DNA of 64,000 bases from Devosia nanyangense (GCA_016213505.1 JACRAF010000028.1:1-64000), one strand, 5' to 3'; counted from the first letter of the stretch, positions 25,180-36,650 are shown. Notes: generated from the sequence alone by a model not told the origin. Translations and numbers: made by a program.

Positions 25180-25325
25180 ATTGAGGCGGGATAAAGTGAG
25201 CATTGCCTCCAGTGGCCGGCGGCGGGCTGACCGAGCCCCCAAACCATGATGCCCGGTGCCGGCCACATCCTAACGCACACAGTCATTCATCCTCCCGCTC
25301 GCGCAAGCCAGCGGGAGTTTTGTTT
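25180..25325 (+). ncRNA. Candidate structured small RNA
   Basis: The intergenic stretch between two minus-strand genes carries signals for the + strand only. GTGGCCGGC (25212-25220) pairs perfectly with GCCGGCCAC (25258-25266) around an inner GGGCT/AGCCC hairpin. An intrinsic terminator, CTCCCGCT/AGCGGGAG followed by TTTTGTTT, lies at 25292-25325. GCGGGA near 25185 could also pair with TCCCGC of the terminator arm, giving an alternative rod-like fold. No annotated + strand gene lies upstream that would need the terminator. The 5' end is a guess and I recognise no named RNA family. Confidence 0.45.
25292..25325 (+). terminator. Intrinsic terminator of the candidate small RNA
   Basis: Eight-base perfect stem (25292-25299 with 25310-25317), ten-base loop and TTTTGTTT. 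It faces rightward between two leftward genes, so it must serve a transcript other than those genes. Confidence 0.75.
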
Positions 25326-25338
25326 CTGGCGGGAAGCG

Positions 25339-26067
25339 CTAAAGCGTAACCGAGGCCGCGCCGAGGATGGCGCCGGGCAAACCGCCCTTGTCGGTCTGCA
25401 CCAGGATCGCCGCGCCGTTGCTGCCATCGACCATCAGCTCCGACAGCGGCAGCTTGAGGTGCGTCCCGGCGGCCGCGTCCCACATGCCCAGCATCTGCCG
25501 GCTGGTGACGATCTGGGTGTAGTCCATGAGCTTGCCGGCGTTCTCGCCGCGCTCGATGGCGACCTCGGCATGGTCCCTGAAGGTCACCAGCCAGACCATG
25601 GCGTTGCCGCCGCCGGCTTCCGGCCCGATCGTCACGTCCAGCATGTTGCCACGGACGGCGAGCGTCACCGGCAGACCGAGCCGGGCTTTGTCGAGCGCCC
25701 CCGACACCTCTTTTTCGCGTGACCCGACCACGCCGCTGATGCCGTTGACGATCAGCTGCGGCGTGTAGATCCGCGACGACCCCCAGCTCTCTGCATAGGC
25801 GCGCTGACGATCGGAATTGGCCTTGGCGCCGAACGTGTCGGGCCAGCCGATATAGTCCCAGTAGTCGACGTGATAGGCGAGCGCGATGAGATCGGAGCGC
25901 TTGCCCAGCGCGCTGAGCGCCGCGTCCGCCTGCGGGCACGACGAACAGCCCTGCGAGGTGAACAGCTCGATCACCGCCTTGGGAGAGCTGCGAATCTCCG
26001 CCGAAACGGCGGGCGCAGCGATCAGCGTGGCCGCGAGGGCCGCGGAAAGAAAGGCGCGATTGAGCAT
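25339..26067 (-). CDS. DUF1223 secreted thioredoxin-fold protein
   Basis: 242-residue exported protein. A signal peptide (residues 1-23, ending AVSA) precedes a DUF1223 domain starting AVIELFTSQGCSSCPQADA. The CSSC there is a thioredoxin-like redox pair on a thioredoxin-type fold. Other family marks are YHVDYWDYIGWPDTFG and YTPQLIVNG. The role is unknown; an oxidoreductase or sensor function in the periplasm is an inference from the CxxC. Start ATG 26067 begins the signal peptide. It is monocistronic. Confidence 0.9.
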   Translation of the reverse strand: MLNRAFLSAALAATLIAAPAVSAEIRSSPKAVIELFTSQGCSSCPQADAALSALGKRSDLIALAYHVDYWDYIGWPDTFGAKANSDRQRAYAESWGSSRIYTPQLIVNGISGVVGSREKEVSGALDKARLGLPVTLAVRGNMLDVTIGPEAGGGNAMVWLVTFRDHAEVAIERGENAGKLMDYTQIVTSRQMLGMWDAAAGTHLKLPLSELMVDGSNGAAILVQTDKGGLPGAILGAASVTL

Positions 26068-26162
26068 GGCGCAGTTCTAGGCAAAGCCCCGATGAACTGC
26101 GAGTCAATTTGACGTGTCAGACGGGTGAGCGGCGCACCGGGCGCCGCCCGCTCCACGAAGGG

Positions 26163-28925
<2,763 letters not shown>

Positions 28926-29084
28926 GGGTCCGCCTGTCGATGGGGGTTCAGGGACACCACGGCGATCCTGACGCTGGGCGATCGAAAGGACCGGGAGGCG
29001 CTCAGTCTGGAAGCGTTCCAGACTTGAGGGGGCTTATAGTCAAACACAATCGGGCTTGCCAGTCTCGACAATCGTTGAATAGGC

Positions 29085-29705
29085 ATGGCGGCCATGAACG
29101 CGCCCGAGGCCCTGCTGACCGTCACCGACCTCGCGCTGAGCCGCGGCGAGCGCCAATTGTTCAGCGGCCTCGGTTTTGCGGTGAGCGCGGGCGAACTGCT
29201 GCTGATCCGCGGGCCGAACGGCGCCGGCAAATCGAGCCTGCTGCTGACGCTCGCCGGCATCTTGCGGCTGGACCGCGGAACCATCGGATGGGCCGGCGGC
29301 GACGAGCGGGCTCCGCTCCACCTGCTGGGCCACCTCAGCGGCATCAAGCCCCGGCTGACGCTGAGCGAAAATCTCGTCTTCTGGCGGGCCGTGAATGGCC
29401 CCACCGGGCTGGCGCCCGAGGCGGCGCTCGACGCCACCGGGCTCGGCGGGCTTGGGGTGATCGAGGCCGGGCACCTCAGTGCCGGCCAGACCCGGCGGCT
29501 GGCGCTGGCCCGGCTGCTCGTCACCGAGCGCACCATCTGGCTGCTCGACGAGCCGACCGCCTCGCTCGATACGGCCGGCGACGCGCTGGTTGGGCGGATG
29601 ATCGAGAATCATCTGCAGAGCGGCGGCGCGGTCGTCGCCGCGACCCACTCGGACCTCGCTGTCGCCGGCGCCGCCCGAACCCTGACCCTCGGCGGCGCCC
29701 GATGA
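29085..29705 (+). CDS. ccmA: Cytochrome c maturation ABC transporter ATP-binding protein CcmA
   Basis: 206-residue ATPase subunit of the CcmAB complex, which uses ATP to release holo-CcmE during System I cytochrome c maturation. Walker A GPNGAGKSS (about residues 44-52), the signature HLSAGQTRRLALARLL, Walker B WLLDEPTAS and a switch His (ATHSDL) are present. Start ATG 29085 or 29094. Its stop overlaps the ATG of ccmB by four bases, opening a tightly coupled ccmABCDG operon. Confidence 0.96.
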   Translation: MAAMNAPEALLTVTDLALSRGERQLFSGLGFAVSAGELLLIRGPNGAGKSSLLLTLAGILRLDRGTIGWAGGDERAPLHLLGHLSGIKPRLTLSENLVFWRAVNGPTGLAPEAALDATGLGGLGVIEAGHLSAGQTRRLALARLLVTERTIWLLDEPTASLDTAGDALVGRMIENHLQSGGAVVAATHSDLAVAGAARTLTLGGAR

Positions 29706-30358
29706 ACGCCTTCCTCGCCATCATCGGCCGCGACCTGAGGCTGGCCACCCGCGCCGGCGGCGATGCCCTGACCCTGGTGCTGTTCTTCGTCATGGTGGGC
29801 GCCGTGGTGCCGTTCGCCATCGGCCCCGACCGCGTGCTGCTGGCACAACTGGCGCCGGGGATCATCTGGATCGCGGCGTTCCTCTCCATGCTGCTCGGCC
29901 TCGACCGGCTGTTCCGCGCCGATGAGGACGATGGCTCGCTGCTGCTGCTTCGCCATGCCGCGATCCCGCTCGAGGCGGTGGTTGCCGCAAAGCTGATCGC
30001 CCACTGGCTGCTGAGCGCGCTGCCGCTGCTCGTCGCCTCGCCGCTGCTCGCGGTGCTGCTGTCGATGGAGGCGGGCGCCTGGGGCAAGACCGTGCTGGCG
30101 CTGCTGATCGGCACCCCGGCGCTCACTGCCTTCGGCGTGATCGGCGCGGCGGTGACGGTTTCGCTCAAGCGCGGCGGACTGCTGGCGCCGGTGCTCATCC
30201 TGCCGCTCTCGATCCCGGTGCTGATCTTCGGCGTGGCGATGGTTTCGGCGCCCGAGGGCAGCAGCGCCGCCAGTCTCTTCCTCGCGGCGGTCAGCCTCGT
30301 TTGCGTGGCCTTTTGTCCGTTTGCCGCCGCTCTCGCTCTCAGGGTAGGATCGGAATAG
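29702..30358 (+). CDS. ccmB: Haem exporter permease CcmB
   Basis: 218-residue inner-membrane protein with six hydrophobic segments, permease partner of CcmA. Family stretches include RDLRLATRAGGDALTLVLFF at the N-terminus, GPDRVLLAQLAPGIIWIAAFLS and the acidic FRADEDDGSLLLL. It starts within the ATGA overlap with ccmA and is followed four bases later by ccmC. It lacks any obvious truncation. Confidence 0.96.
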   Translation: MNAFLAIIGRDLRLATRAGGDALTLVLFFVMVGAVVPFAIGPDRVLLAQLAPGIIWIAAFLSMLLGLDRLFRADEDDGSLLLLRHAAIPLEAVVAAKLIAHWLLSALPLLVASPLLAVLLSMEAGAWGKTVLALLIGTPALTAFGVIGAAVTVSLKRGGLLAPVLILPLSIPVLIFGVAMVSAPEGSSAASLFLAAVSLVCVAFCPFAAALALRVGSE

Positions 30359-30362
30359 AGCC

Positions 30363-31127
30363 ATGACCCTCGACAGCACCGCACCCAAGCCCAACTGGTT
30401 TTCGCGCCTCGCCCATCCGGGCAGCTTCATGACCTGGAGCCGGCCGATCCTCTGGCCGCTCGGCATCGTCACCGCGCTCACCTTCGCCGCCGGGTTCTGG
30501 TATGCGCTGTTCAACTCGCCCGCCGACTACCAGATGGGCGAGACCGTGCGCATCATGTACATCCACGTGCCCAACGCCTGGCTCAGCCAGTTCGTCTATG
30601 GCGTGATGGCCGTGGCGAGCCTGGGCACGCTGGTCTGGCGGCATCCGCTGGCCGACGTCGCCGCAAAATCCGCCGCCCCGCTCGGCGCGACGTTCACAGC
30701 GCTGGCGCTGTTTTCCGGCTCGCTCTGGGGCCGGCCGACCTGGGGCACGTTCTGGGAATGGGACGGGCGGATGACCTCGACGCTCATCCTCCTGTTCATC
30801 TACCTCGGCATCATTGCCCTGTGGCGGGCCTTCGACGACCAGCTCCGCGCCGCCCGCATCGTCGCCATCGTGACGCTGGTCGGGGCGCTCGACATCCCGA
30901 TCATCAAGTTCTCGGTCGACTGGTGGAACACGCTGCACCAGCCGGCGAGCGTCATAACCCCAACCGGCCCGAAGATGCCGGGCACCATCCTGACCCCGCT
31001 CTTCATCATGATGCTGGCGTTCACCCTGCTGTTCCTCTTGCTGCACCTGATCTCGATGCGCACCGAAATCCTGCGCCGCCGCGCCGACAGCCTCAGCCGC
31101 CAGGCGGCGCAGCGGAGCGCCCCATGA
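30363..31127 (+). CDS. ccmC: Haem lyase/handling protein CcmC
   Basis: 254-residue inner-membrane protein with six hydrophobic segments that loads haem onto CcmE. The periplasmic tryptophan-rich WGTFWEWDGRMTS motif (WxWDxRxT) and the flanking conserved histidines (YIHVPNAWL and WWNTLHQPAS) are intact. Length is normal for alphaproteobacterial CcmC. Its stop overlaps the start of ccmD (ATGA). Confidence 0.97.
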   Translation: MTLDSTAPKPNWFSRLAHPGSFMTWSRPILWPLGIVTALTFAAGFWYALFNSPADYQMGETVRIMYIHVPNAWLSQFVYGVMAVASLGTLVWRHPLADVAAKSAAPLGATFTALALFSGSLWGRPTWGTFWEWDGRMTSTLILLFIYLGIIALWRAFDDQLRAARIVAIVTLVGALDIPIIKFSVDWWNTLHQPASVITPTGPKMPGTILTPLFIMMLAFTLLFLLLHLISMRTEILRRRADSLSRQAAQRSAP

Positions 31128-31297
31128 TCGACCTCGGACCTCACGCCGTCTTCATCATCTCGGCCTATGTCGGGGTGATCGTCGTCACCCTCGGGCTCAT
31201 TGCCTGGGTGGGGGCGCAGTCGGCCCGCGTCAAATCGCGGCTCGCCGGGCTCGAGGCGCAGGGCATCCGCCGCCGCTCGGCCGGGACCGCTTCTTGA
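31124..31297 (+). CDS. ccmD: Haem exporter accessory protein CcmD
   Basis: 57-residue single-pass membrane protein. One hydrophobic segment (about residues 8-28, preceded by LGPHAVFIISAY) is followed by a basic, charged C-terminus, as in CcmD, which holds CcmE in the CcmABC complex. It overlaps ccmC by four bases at its start and ccmG by four bases at its end (TTGA). Confidence 0.93.
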   Translation: MIDLGPHAVFIISAYVGVIVVTLGLIAWVGAQSARVKSRLAGLEAQGIRRRSAGTAS

Positions 31298-31842
31298 AGC
31301 AGTCCACCCGCATTCTCCTCGCCGTGCTGCCGCTGGTCGCGCTCGTCGCGCTGATCGCGGTGTTTGCCACCAACATCAATCGCGACCCCTCGCTGGTGCA
31401 ATCGGTGCTGATCGACAAGCCCGTGCCGGAATTCACGCTGCCGGCGGTCGACGGGCTCGGCGTGCCCGGGTTCGACACCGCCAAGCTCATGGGCCAAGTG
31501 ACGGTGGTCAACGTTTTTGCCAGCTGGTGCATCCCCTGCCGCGACGAGCATCCGGTGCTCGAGGCCCTGAAGCAGCGGACCGGGGTTCTGATCTACGGCA
31601 TCAACCAGAAGGACGCCGCCGAGAACGCCAGGGCCTTCCTCACCGAACTGGGCAACCCCTACGACGCCGTGGGCGCCGACCCCAATGGCCGCGTCTCGAT
31701 CGACTGGGGCGTCTACGGCGTGCCCGAGACCTTCATCGTTGATGCCAAAGGGGTCATCCGCTTCAAGCACACGGGACCCCTGGCGATGGAGGACATCGAG
31801 AAAGAGATGGTGCCGGCGCTGGCCCGGGCAGCCAAGAGCTGA
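31294..31842 (+). CDS. ccmG: Thiol:disulfide interchange protein CcmG/DsbE
   Basis: 182-residue membrane-anchored thioredoxin of cytochrome c maturation that reduces apocytochrome thiols. An N-terminal anchor (residues about 5-26) is followed by the domain with FASWCIPCRDEHP (active-site WCIPC), NGRVSIDWGVYGVPETF and the cis-Pro loop. Translation begins at TTG 31294 inside the TTGA overlap with ccmD. It is the last gene of the ccm operon here; ccmE, ccmF, ccmH and ccmI are not in the window. Confidence 0.96.
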   Translation: MKQSTRILLAVLPLVALVALIAVFATNINRDPSLVQSVLIDKPVPEFTLPAVDGLGVPGFDTAKLMGQVTVVNVFASWCIPCRDEHPVLEALKQRTGVLIYGINQKDAAENARAFLTELGNPYDAVGADPNGRVSIDWGVYGVPETFIVDAKGVIRFKHTGPLAMEDIEKEMVPALARAAKS

Positions 31843-31860
31843 GGACATTCCGCGGCGACC

Positions 31861-31889
31861 TTGTTTTGTGTGACAGATGGACCTATCTT
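31861..31889 (+). promoter_or_regulatory. Putative promoter of the toxin-antitoxin pair
   Basis: TTGTTT (31861-31866) and TATCTT (31884-31889) are 17 bases apart, a good match to sigma-70 spacing. GTGTG at about 31868 and CACAC at about 31891 flank the -10 region symmetrically and could be an autoregulatory operator. Confidence 0.45.
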
Positions 31890-31916
31890 GCACACACGCA
31901 GACAGGAGTGATCGTC

Positions 31917-32186
31917 TTGAAGGTCTCGGTTTCGTCTCGTGCCGCCGCCGATATCGTCATGCAGGAGGCCCGCGCTGCCGGCCTCCTCGAGGGCGAGAAG
32001 ACGGAGCACGTCAGTTTTCGCGCGCCCAAGGCGCTGATCGAAGCCGCCAGGCGGCAAAGCGGCGCCAGCAAGCCGACCGAACTCGGACTGCTTGCCTTGG
32101 CGATGCTGGCGCAGCCCGATCCGGTTGCCGACTTCCTCAGGCGGACGCGCGGCAGCCTCGGTCCGGATCACAAGCTTGACTATTGA
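31917..32186 (+). CDS. Antitoxin-like ribbon-helix-helix protein
   Basis: About 89 residues. The segment from about residue 33 (HVSFRAPKALIEAARRQSGA, then SKPTELGLLALAMLA) has the strand-helix-helix pattern of ribbon-helix-helix DNA-binding antitoxins, and the acidic/aromatic tail ending DHKLDY could bind the toxin. I choose TTG 31917 because AGGAG at 31904-31908 is well placed; a GTG at 31908 and an upstream ATG at 31866 are alternatives. Its end overlaps the start of the PIN-domain gene, as is usual for vapBC-type operons. Identity is inferred from fold and context. Confidence 0.72.
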   Translation: MKVSVSSRAAADIVMQEARAAGLLEGEKTEHVSFRAPKALIEAARRQSGASKPTELGLLALAMLAQPDPVADFLRRTRGSLGPDHKLDY

Positions 32187-32736
32187 TCTTCCGGCCGCGC
32201 TGCGTCGCATCAAGCCGGAGAAACACCTCGAGCAGCTGGCGCCGCGGCCGCTCGCCAGCCTTGTCGCTGCGTCTGCGATCCCGGCGATCGGCCGGCCGTC
32301 GCTGCTTCTCGACACCAATGCCTACATCATGTCGGCCGCCGGGACCCTGCCGGACGCCGCGGCCGGCCTCATGGATCGCGGCCTTCTGTTCCACTGTTCG
32401 GTCTGCATCACCGAGCTGACGACCGGTGTCGCCAACGCCGACCCGGCGCAGCCCGGCTGGCCTGCCGTCAGGTCACACTATGGCGACCTCATCGCCAGCC
32501 TGCCAGCGTCGCGGGTGCTGACGCCCGACGCCCAGATCTGGACCGAAGCCGGGCTGATCGCCGGCACGCTCGCTCGAACCCAGAGGTTCCAGCGGCATCA
32601 GCGCAAGGAGTGCCTCAACGACGCACTGATCTACCTGACCGCCGCCAGTTTTGGCCTGCCAGTGCTGACGGCCGATCGCGACGATTTCGACCTGATCCAG
32701 CAACTGGCCCCGCAGGGGGCGTTCGTCCACTTCTGA
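32176..32736 (+). CDS. PIN-domain toxin (VapC-like)
   Basis: About 186 residues with a PIN ribonuclease domain starting at about residue 40. The acidic site is visible: Asp in LLLDTNAYI, Glu in CITELTTG, Asp in ECLNDALIYLTA and Asp in LTADRDDFDLI. The first 40 residues (LPAALRRIKPEKHLEQL) are an N-terminal extension not seen in small VapC toxins. The likely start is TTG 32176, within the antitoxin gene by 11 bases; an ATG at 32092 gives an unlikely long overlap. PIN toxins typically cleave tRNA or rRNA; the target here is unknown. Confidence 0.8.
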   Translation: MTIDLPAALRRIKPEKHLEQLAPRPLASLVAASAIPAIGRPSLLLDTNAYIMSAAGTLPDAAAGLMDRGLLFHCSVCITELTTGVANADPAQPGWPAVRSHYGDLIASLPASRVLTPDAQIWTEAGLIAGTLARTQRFQRHQRKECLNDALIYLTAASFGLPVLTADRDDFDLIQQLAPQGAFVHF

Positions 32737-32744
32737 CGAGCCTC

Positions 32745-33368
32745 TCAGGGCAGGGGATCCATCGGCGGGATGATCTCGCCGATATGGGCAGGATCGGGCG
32801 CGTATTTCTGCAGCACCGGCAGTTGCAGCGCGGCGAAGACGACGGTCAGCGGCATCGTCGCCCAGACCTTGAACGCCACCCAGAAATCGGTGGTCTGGGT
32901 ACGCCACACCACCTCGTTGAGCACCGCGAGGAAAAAAAAGAACAGCCCCCAGCGCAGCGTCAGGATGGTCCAGCCCTTGGGCTTGAGCTTGTAGACGTCG
33001 CCGAACACGTATTTGAGCAGCGACTGGCCGAACAGCATGCCGCCCAAGAGAACGATGCCGAACAGCGAATTGACGATGGTCGGCTTGATCTTGATGAAGG
33101 TGTCGTCGTGCAGCAAGAGCGTCAGCCCGCCGAAGATCAGCACCACCGCTCCGGTCACCAGCGGCATGATGGCGATGCGCTTGAGCAGCAGCCAGCTGAG
33201 CAGCAGCGACAGCACCATCGCCGCCATGAACCAGGCGGTGCCGGAAAAGATGTCGGCGCGGGAATTGACGATGAAGAACACCACCAGCGGCCCCAGTTCG
33301 AGCGCCATCTTGATGAGCTGCGGCCGGAGCTCGGCCCAGTTGACCTCCGGTTCCTTGACGTCCGCCAT
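32745..33368 (-). CDS. yciB: Septation protein A (YciB/IspZ family)
   Basis: 207-residue inner-membrane protein with about six hydrophobic segments. Family marks are [18 protein letters not shown] near the N-terminus, [17 protein letters not shown] in the middle and the aromatic [15 protein letters not shown]. Homologues affect cell envelope synthesis and division. It follows ftsY on the same strand with no gap and ends 8 bases from the converging toxin gene. Length is normal. Confidence 0.95.
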   Translation of the reverse strand: MADVKEPEVNWAELRPQLIKMALELGPLVVFFIVNSRADIFSGTAWFMAAMVLSLLLSWLLLKRIAIMPLVTGAVVLIFGGLTLLLHDDTFIKIKPTIVNSLFGIVLLGGMLFGQSLLKYVFGDVYKLKPKGWTILTLRWGLFFFFLAVLNEVVWRTQTTDFWVAFKVWATMPLTVVFAALQLPVLQKYAPDPAHIGEIIPPMDPLP

Positions 33369-34400
33369 CTAGACCTCACCCACCAGCGCGCGCGCAAAGT
33401 CGGCGGCGGCGAACGGCTCGAGATTGTCGACCCCTTCGCCGACCCCGATAAAATGCACCGGCAGCCCGTATGTCTTGGCGATCGCCACCAGAATGCCTCC
33501 CCGCGCCGTGCCGTCGAGCTTGGTCATCACCAGCCCGGTCACCCCGGCTCGTTTGCCGAAGATATCGACCTGATTGAGGGCGTTCTGTCCAGTCGTCGCA
33601 TCGAGCGTCAGAAGTGTGGCGTGCGGCGCCGACGGGTCGACCTTCTTGATCACCCGGATGATCTTTTCGAGCTCGCCCATCAGCTCGTCGCGGTTCTGCA
33701 GCCGTCCGGCGGTGTCGATAATGAGGATGTCCTTGCCGTCCGCCGCCGCGGCGGTCATGGCGTCGAAGGCAAGGCCGGAGGCGTCGGACCCGGGGGGACG
33801 GGCGACGACCGGCGCGCCGGTGCGCTGCCCCCAGACCTGGAGCTGTTCGATCGCCGCGGCGCGAAACGTGTCGCCGGCCGCCAGCATCACCGATTTGCCC
33901 TGGGCGCCATAAAGGCTCGCGAGCTTGCCGATGGTGGTGGTCTTGCCCGAGCCGTTGACCCCGACCATGAGGATGACGAACGGCTTGGGTCCGGCCGCGA
34001 CGTCGAGCGGCTGCGCCACCGGGCCGAGCGCCTTCTCGATCTCGGCGGCAAGCACGGCGCGGACCTCGTCGGGCGCGATGTCGCGATCGAAGCGGTCGCG
34101 GCGCAGCGCCTCGGCGACCGTCGAGGCCATGTCGATGCCGAAATCGGCCTGGATCAGCACATCCTCGAGCTCGTCCAGCATCGCCTGGTCGAGCTTCTTT
34201 TTGGTGAACACCGCGGCGATGCCGCCGGTCAGCTGGTCCGACGAGCGCTTGAGGCCACCGGCCAGCCGCTGCAGCCAGCTTTGTTTGGGCTGCCCCGCGT
34301 GCGGCGGCAGCGTCTCGGGCGGGCCGGGCGTCTCGGGCGGAGACGCCGGCGTCTCGGCACCGAACAGCCGCTTGAACAAACCGGGCTTCTGGTCCGCCAT
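33369..34400 (-). CDS. ftsY: Signal recognition particle receptor FtsY
   Basis: 343-residue SRP GTPase that docks ribosome-SRP complexes at the membrane. After a short proline-rich N-terminal region (residues about 14-40, no long acidic A domain) come the N domain with LDELEDVLIQADFG and the G domain with GVNGSGKTTTIGKLA, AAGDTFRAAA, DTAGRLQ, TKLDGTARGG and GVGEGVDNL. Its ATG overlaps the stop of mtaB by one base, and yciB follows directly. The SRP54 gene ffh is about 4.4 kb away in the same window. Confidence 0.97.
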   Translation of the reverse strand: MADQKPGLFKRLFGAETPASPPETPGPPETLPPHAGQPKQSWLQRLAGGLKRSSDQLTGGIAAVFTKKKLDQAMLDELEDVLIQADFGIDMASTVAEALRRDRFDRDIAPDEVRAVLAAEIEKALGPVAQPLDVAAGPKPFVILMVGVNGSGKTTTIGKLASLYGAQGKSVMLAAGDTFRAAAIEQLQVWGQRTGAPVVARPPGSDASGLAFDAMTAAAADGKDILIIDTAGRLQNRDELMGELEKIIRVIKKVDPSAPHATLLTLDATTGQNALNQVDIFGKRAGVTGLVMTKLDGTARGGILVAIAKTYGLPVHFIGVGEGVDNLEPFAAADFARALVGEV

Positions 34401-35665
34401 CAGGCCGCCGTCCGGATGGATTCGCCGACCAGCCCCTCGGCAGAGCGGCCGGTGACGCGGACCGGAACGATCTCGCCTGGCGCATGACCCGGCACCGCGA
34501 TCGGCACGAACTGCTCGGTGCGGCCGACGCCGTCGCGCTCGACGAGGACGGACTCGACCATCCCGTTGCGGCGCTCACAGAACGCGTTATATTGCTGATC
34601 CCCCCGGGTGCGGAGTTTCGCGGCTCTCTCCTTTGCAACGCGCCGCGACACCTGAGGCATCCGCGCCGCTGGCGTCCCCTGGCGTGGCGAATAGGGAAAG
34701 ACGTGCAGAAAGGTCAGGTCGGCCTCCGCCACGATCCCCAGCGAGTTCTCGAACATCGCGTCGGTTTCGGTTGGGAACCCGGCGATAATGTCGGCGCCGA
34801 AGACGATTTCCGGCCGCAACGCCCGTACCTTGCTCACGAACTCGAGCGTATCGGCCCGCAAGTGCCGGCGCTTCATGCGCTTGAGGATCATGTCGTCGCC
34901 CGATTGAAGGCTCAGATGCAGGTGCGGCATCAGCCGACGGTCCGATGCAATGGCGTCATACAACGCCTGATCCGCCTCGATCGAATCGATCGAGGAGATC
35001 CTGAGCCGCGGCAGATCGGGGATGTGCCGGAGGATCGCCTGCACCAGTCTGCCGAGGCTCGGCTGCCCCGGCAGGTCGCCGCCATAACTTGTGATATCGA
35101 CCCCGGTCAGCACCAGCTCGCGATAGCCGTTGCCGACGAGCCGCTTCATCTGCTCGACCACCGCACCCATCGGCACCGACCGGCTCGGGCCGCGGCCATA
35201 GGGGATGATACAGAAGGTGCAGCGATGATCGCAGCCGTTCTGGACCTGGACGAACGCCCGGGCCCGGCCGTCGAGCCCATCGATCAGGTGCCCGGCGGTC
35301 TCCCGGACACTCATGATGTCGTTGACCTGCACCTTGTCGTTGAGCTTCACGCCGAAGGCGATCGGCCGGTAGCTCTCGGCCTTCATCTTGTCGGCATTGC
35401 CGATGACCAGGTCGACTTCTTCCATCTCGCCGAACGAGCGCGCCTCGGTCTGCGCCGCACAGCCGGTGACGATGATTCTGCGCTGCGGATCGTCGCGCCG
35501 TGCCTTGCGGATCGCCTGCCGCGCCTGGCGCACGGCCTCGGCCGTCACCGCGCAGGTGTTGACGATCAGGGTATCGCCGACGCCGGCCTTTTCGGCCTCG
35601 GCCTTCATCACTTCGGATTCGTAGGCGTTGAGGCGACAACCGAAAGTGAGCGTTTCGACGCTCAT
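34400..35665 (-). CDS. mtaB: tRNA t6A37 methylthiotransferase MtaB
   Basis: 421-residue radical SAM enzyme that adds a methylthio group to t6A37 of tRNA. The N-terminal UPF0004 domain has cysteines in FGCRLN, VNTCAVT and VTGCAAQ, which bind one cluster; the radical SAM motif is CDHRCTFCIIPYGRG. A TRAM domain closes the C-terminus. The start at 35665 gives MSVETLTFGCRLN, as in the family; 17 upstream codons lack homology. It overlaps dapF by four bases upstream and ftsY by one base downstream. Confidence 0.96.
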   Translation of the reverse strand: MSVETLTFGCRLNAYESEVMKAEAEKAGVGDTLIVNTCAVTAEAVRQARQAIRKARRDDPQRRIIVTGCAAQTEARSFGEMEEVDLVIGNADKMKAESYRPIAFGVKLNDKVQVNDIMSVRETAGHLIDGLDGRARAFVQVQNGCDHRCTFCIIPYGRGPSRSVPMGAVVEQMKRLVGNGYRELVLTGVDITSYGGDLPGQPSLGRLVQAILRHIPDLPRLRISSIDSIEADQALYDAIASDRRLMPHLHLSLQSGDDMILKRMKRRHLRADTLEFVSKVRALRPEIVFGADIIAGFPTETDAMFENSLGIVAEADLTFLHVFPYSPRQGTPAARMPQVSRRVAKERAAKLRTRGDQQYNAFCERRNGMVESVLVERDGVGRTEQFVPIAVPGHAPGEIVPVRVTGRSAEGLVGESIRTAA

Positions 35666-36519
35666 GCAGCCTTCAACCACTCTTCCGGAAGCACGCCCTC
35701 GCCGTCGAGCGACCACGGACCGGTCATCAGGATGCGGTCGTCCGAGGTCCGCCAGTCGAGCCGCAGGGGTCCGCCGGGAAGCTCGATGGTGACGGTGCGA
35801 TTGGCGAGGCCCTTGCGGGCAGCGGCGACCGCGACGGCGCAGGCGGCCGTGCCGCAGGCGAGGGTGAGCCCGGTGCCCCGCTCCCAGACCCTGACCTTGA
35901 TGCGGTCGGGCGAAATCACCTGCGCCAGCGAGATGTTGGCGCGCTCGGGGAAGATCGGATGGTTTTCGAGCAGCGGGCCGAACCGCCCCAAATCATAGGC
36001 GTCGACGTCGTTGACCCAGAAGATGGCGTGCGGGTTGCCGACATTGACCACCGACGGGGTGTGCAGGATCGGTGCATCGATCGGCCCGATCTGCAGCTCG
36101 ATGCCGGTGGTATCGGCAAACTCCTCGCTGAGCGGAATCTGGTCCCACTCGAAGCGCGGCTTGCCCATGTCGACGGTCACCAGATCGTCGGTGACGCTCG
36201 CCGAAAGCAGCCCGGCATTGGTCTGGAGCACAATGGCGCGCTTGCCCAGTTCCTCGGCCAGAAGCGCGGCGACGCAGCGCGTGGCGTTGCCGCAGGCATC
36301 GATCTGGCCGCCATCGCAATTGTAGATGCGCATGAACACATCGACGCCCGGGGCCTGCGGCGCTTCCATGACGATGAACTGGTCGGCCCCGACGCCCTTC
36401 ACCCGGTCGGTGATAGCGCGCACTGCGTCCGAGCTGAACCGGCGCCCGTCGGCGCGCGCATCGACGACGACGAAGTCGTTGCCGAGGCCATTCATCTTCA
36501 GATAGGGGACGCCAGCCAT
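35662..36519 (-). CDS. dapF: Diaminopimelate epimerase
   Basis: 285-residue enzyme converting LL- to meso-diaminopimelate for lysine and peptidoglycan synthesis. Both catalytic cysteines are in place, in DACGNATRC (about residue 80) and LACGTAACA (about 222), with KMNGLGNDFVVVDAR at the N-terminus. The ATG at 36519 starts MAGVPYLKMNG; the 27 codons upstream in frame lack homology. First gene of a dapF-mtaB-ftsY-yciB unit with overlapping ends. Confidence 0.97.
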   Translation of the reverse strand: MAGVPYLKMNGLGNDFVVVDARADGRRFSSDAVRAITDRVKGVGADQFIVMEAPQAPGVDVFMRIYNCDGGQIDACGNATRCVAALLAEELGKRAIVLQTNAGLLSASVTDDLVTVDMGKPRFEWDQIPLSEEFADTTGIELQIGPIDAPILHTPSVVNVGNPHAIFWVNDVDAYDLGRFGPLLENHPIFPERANISLAQVISPDRIKVRVWERGTGLTLACGTAACAVAVAAARKGLANRTVTIELPGGPLRLDWRTSDDRILMTGPWSLDGEGVLPEEWLKAA

Positions 36520-36650
36520 TTGGGCCTTCGCGCTCGCAGGGTGAATTCCCGGACTATATGGCGGAAGTGCTGACGAATTGCCAGTGCCGGAGCGCGCCAT
36601 GCCGCGGCCGGCCGGTTGCTGGCGGGCCGAGGGCAGGTTAGTAGCTTCCC

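Noticed and set aside
26127..26153. GC-rich hairpin after acnA as an intrinsic terminator
   Set aside because: Imperfect stem and no T run on the - strand, so not listed as a terminator.
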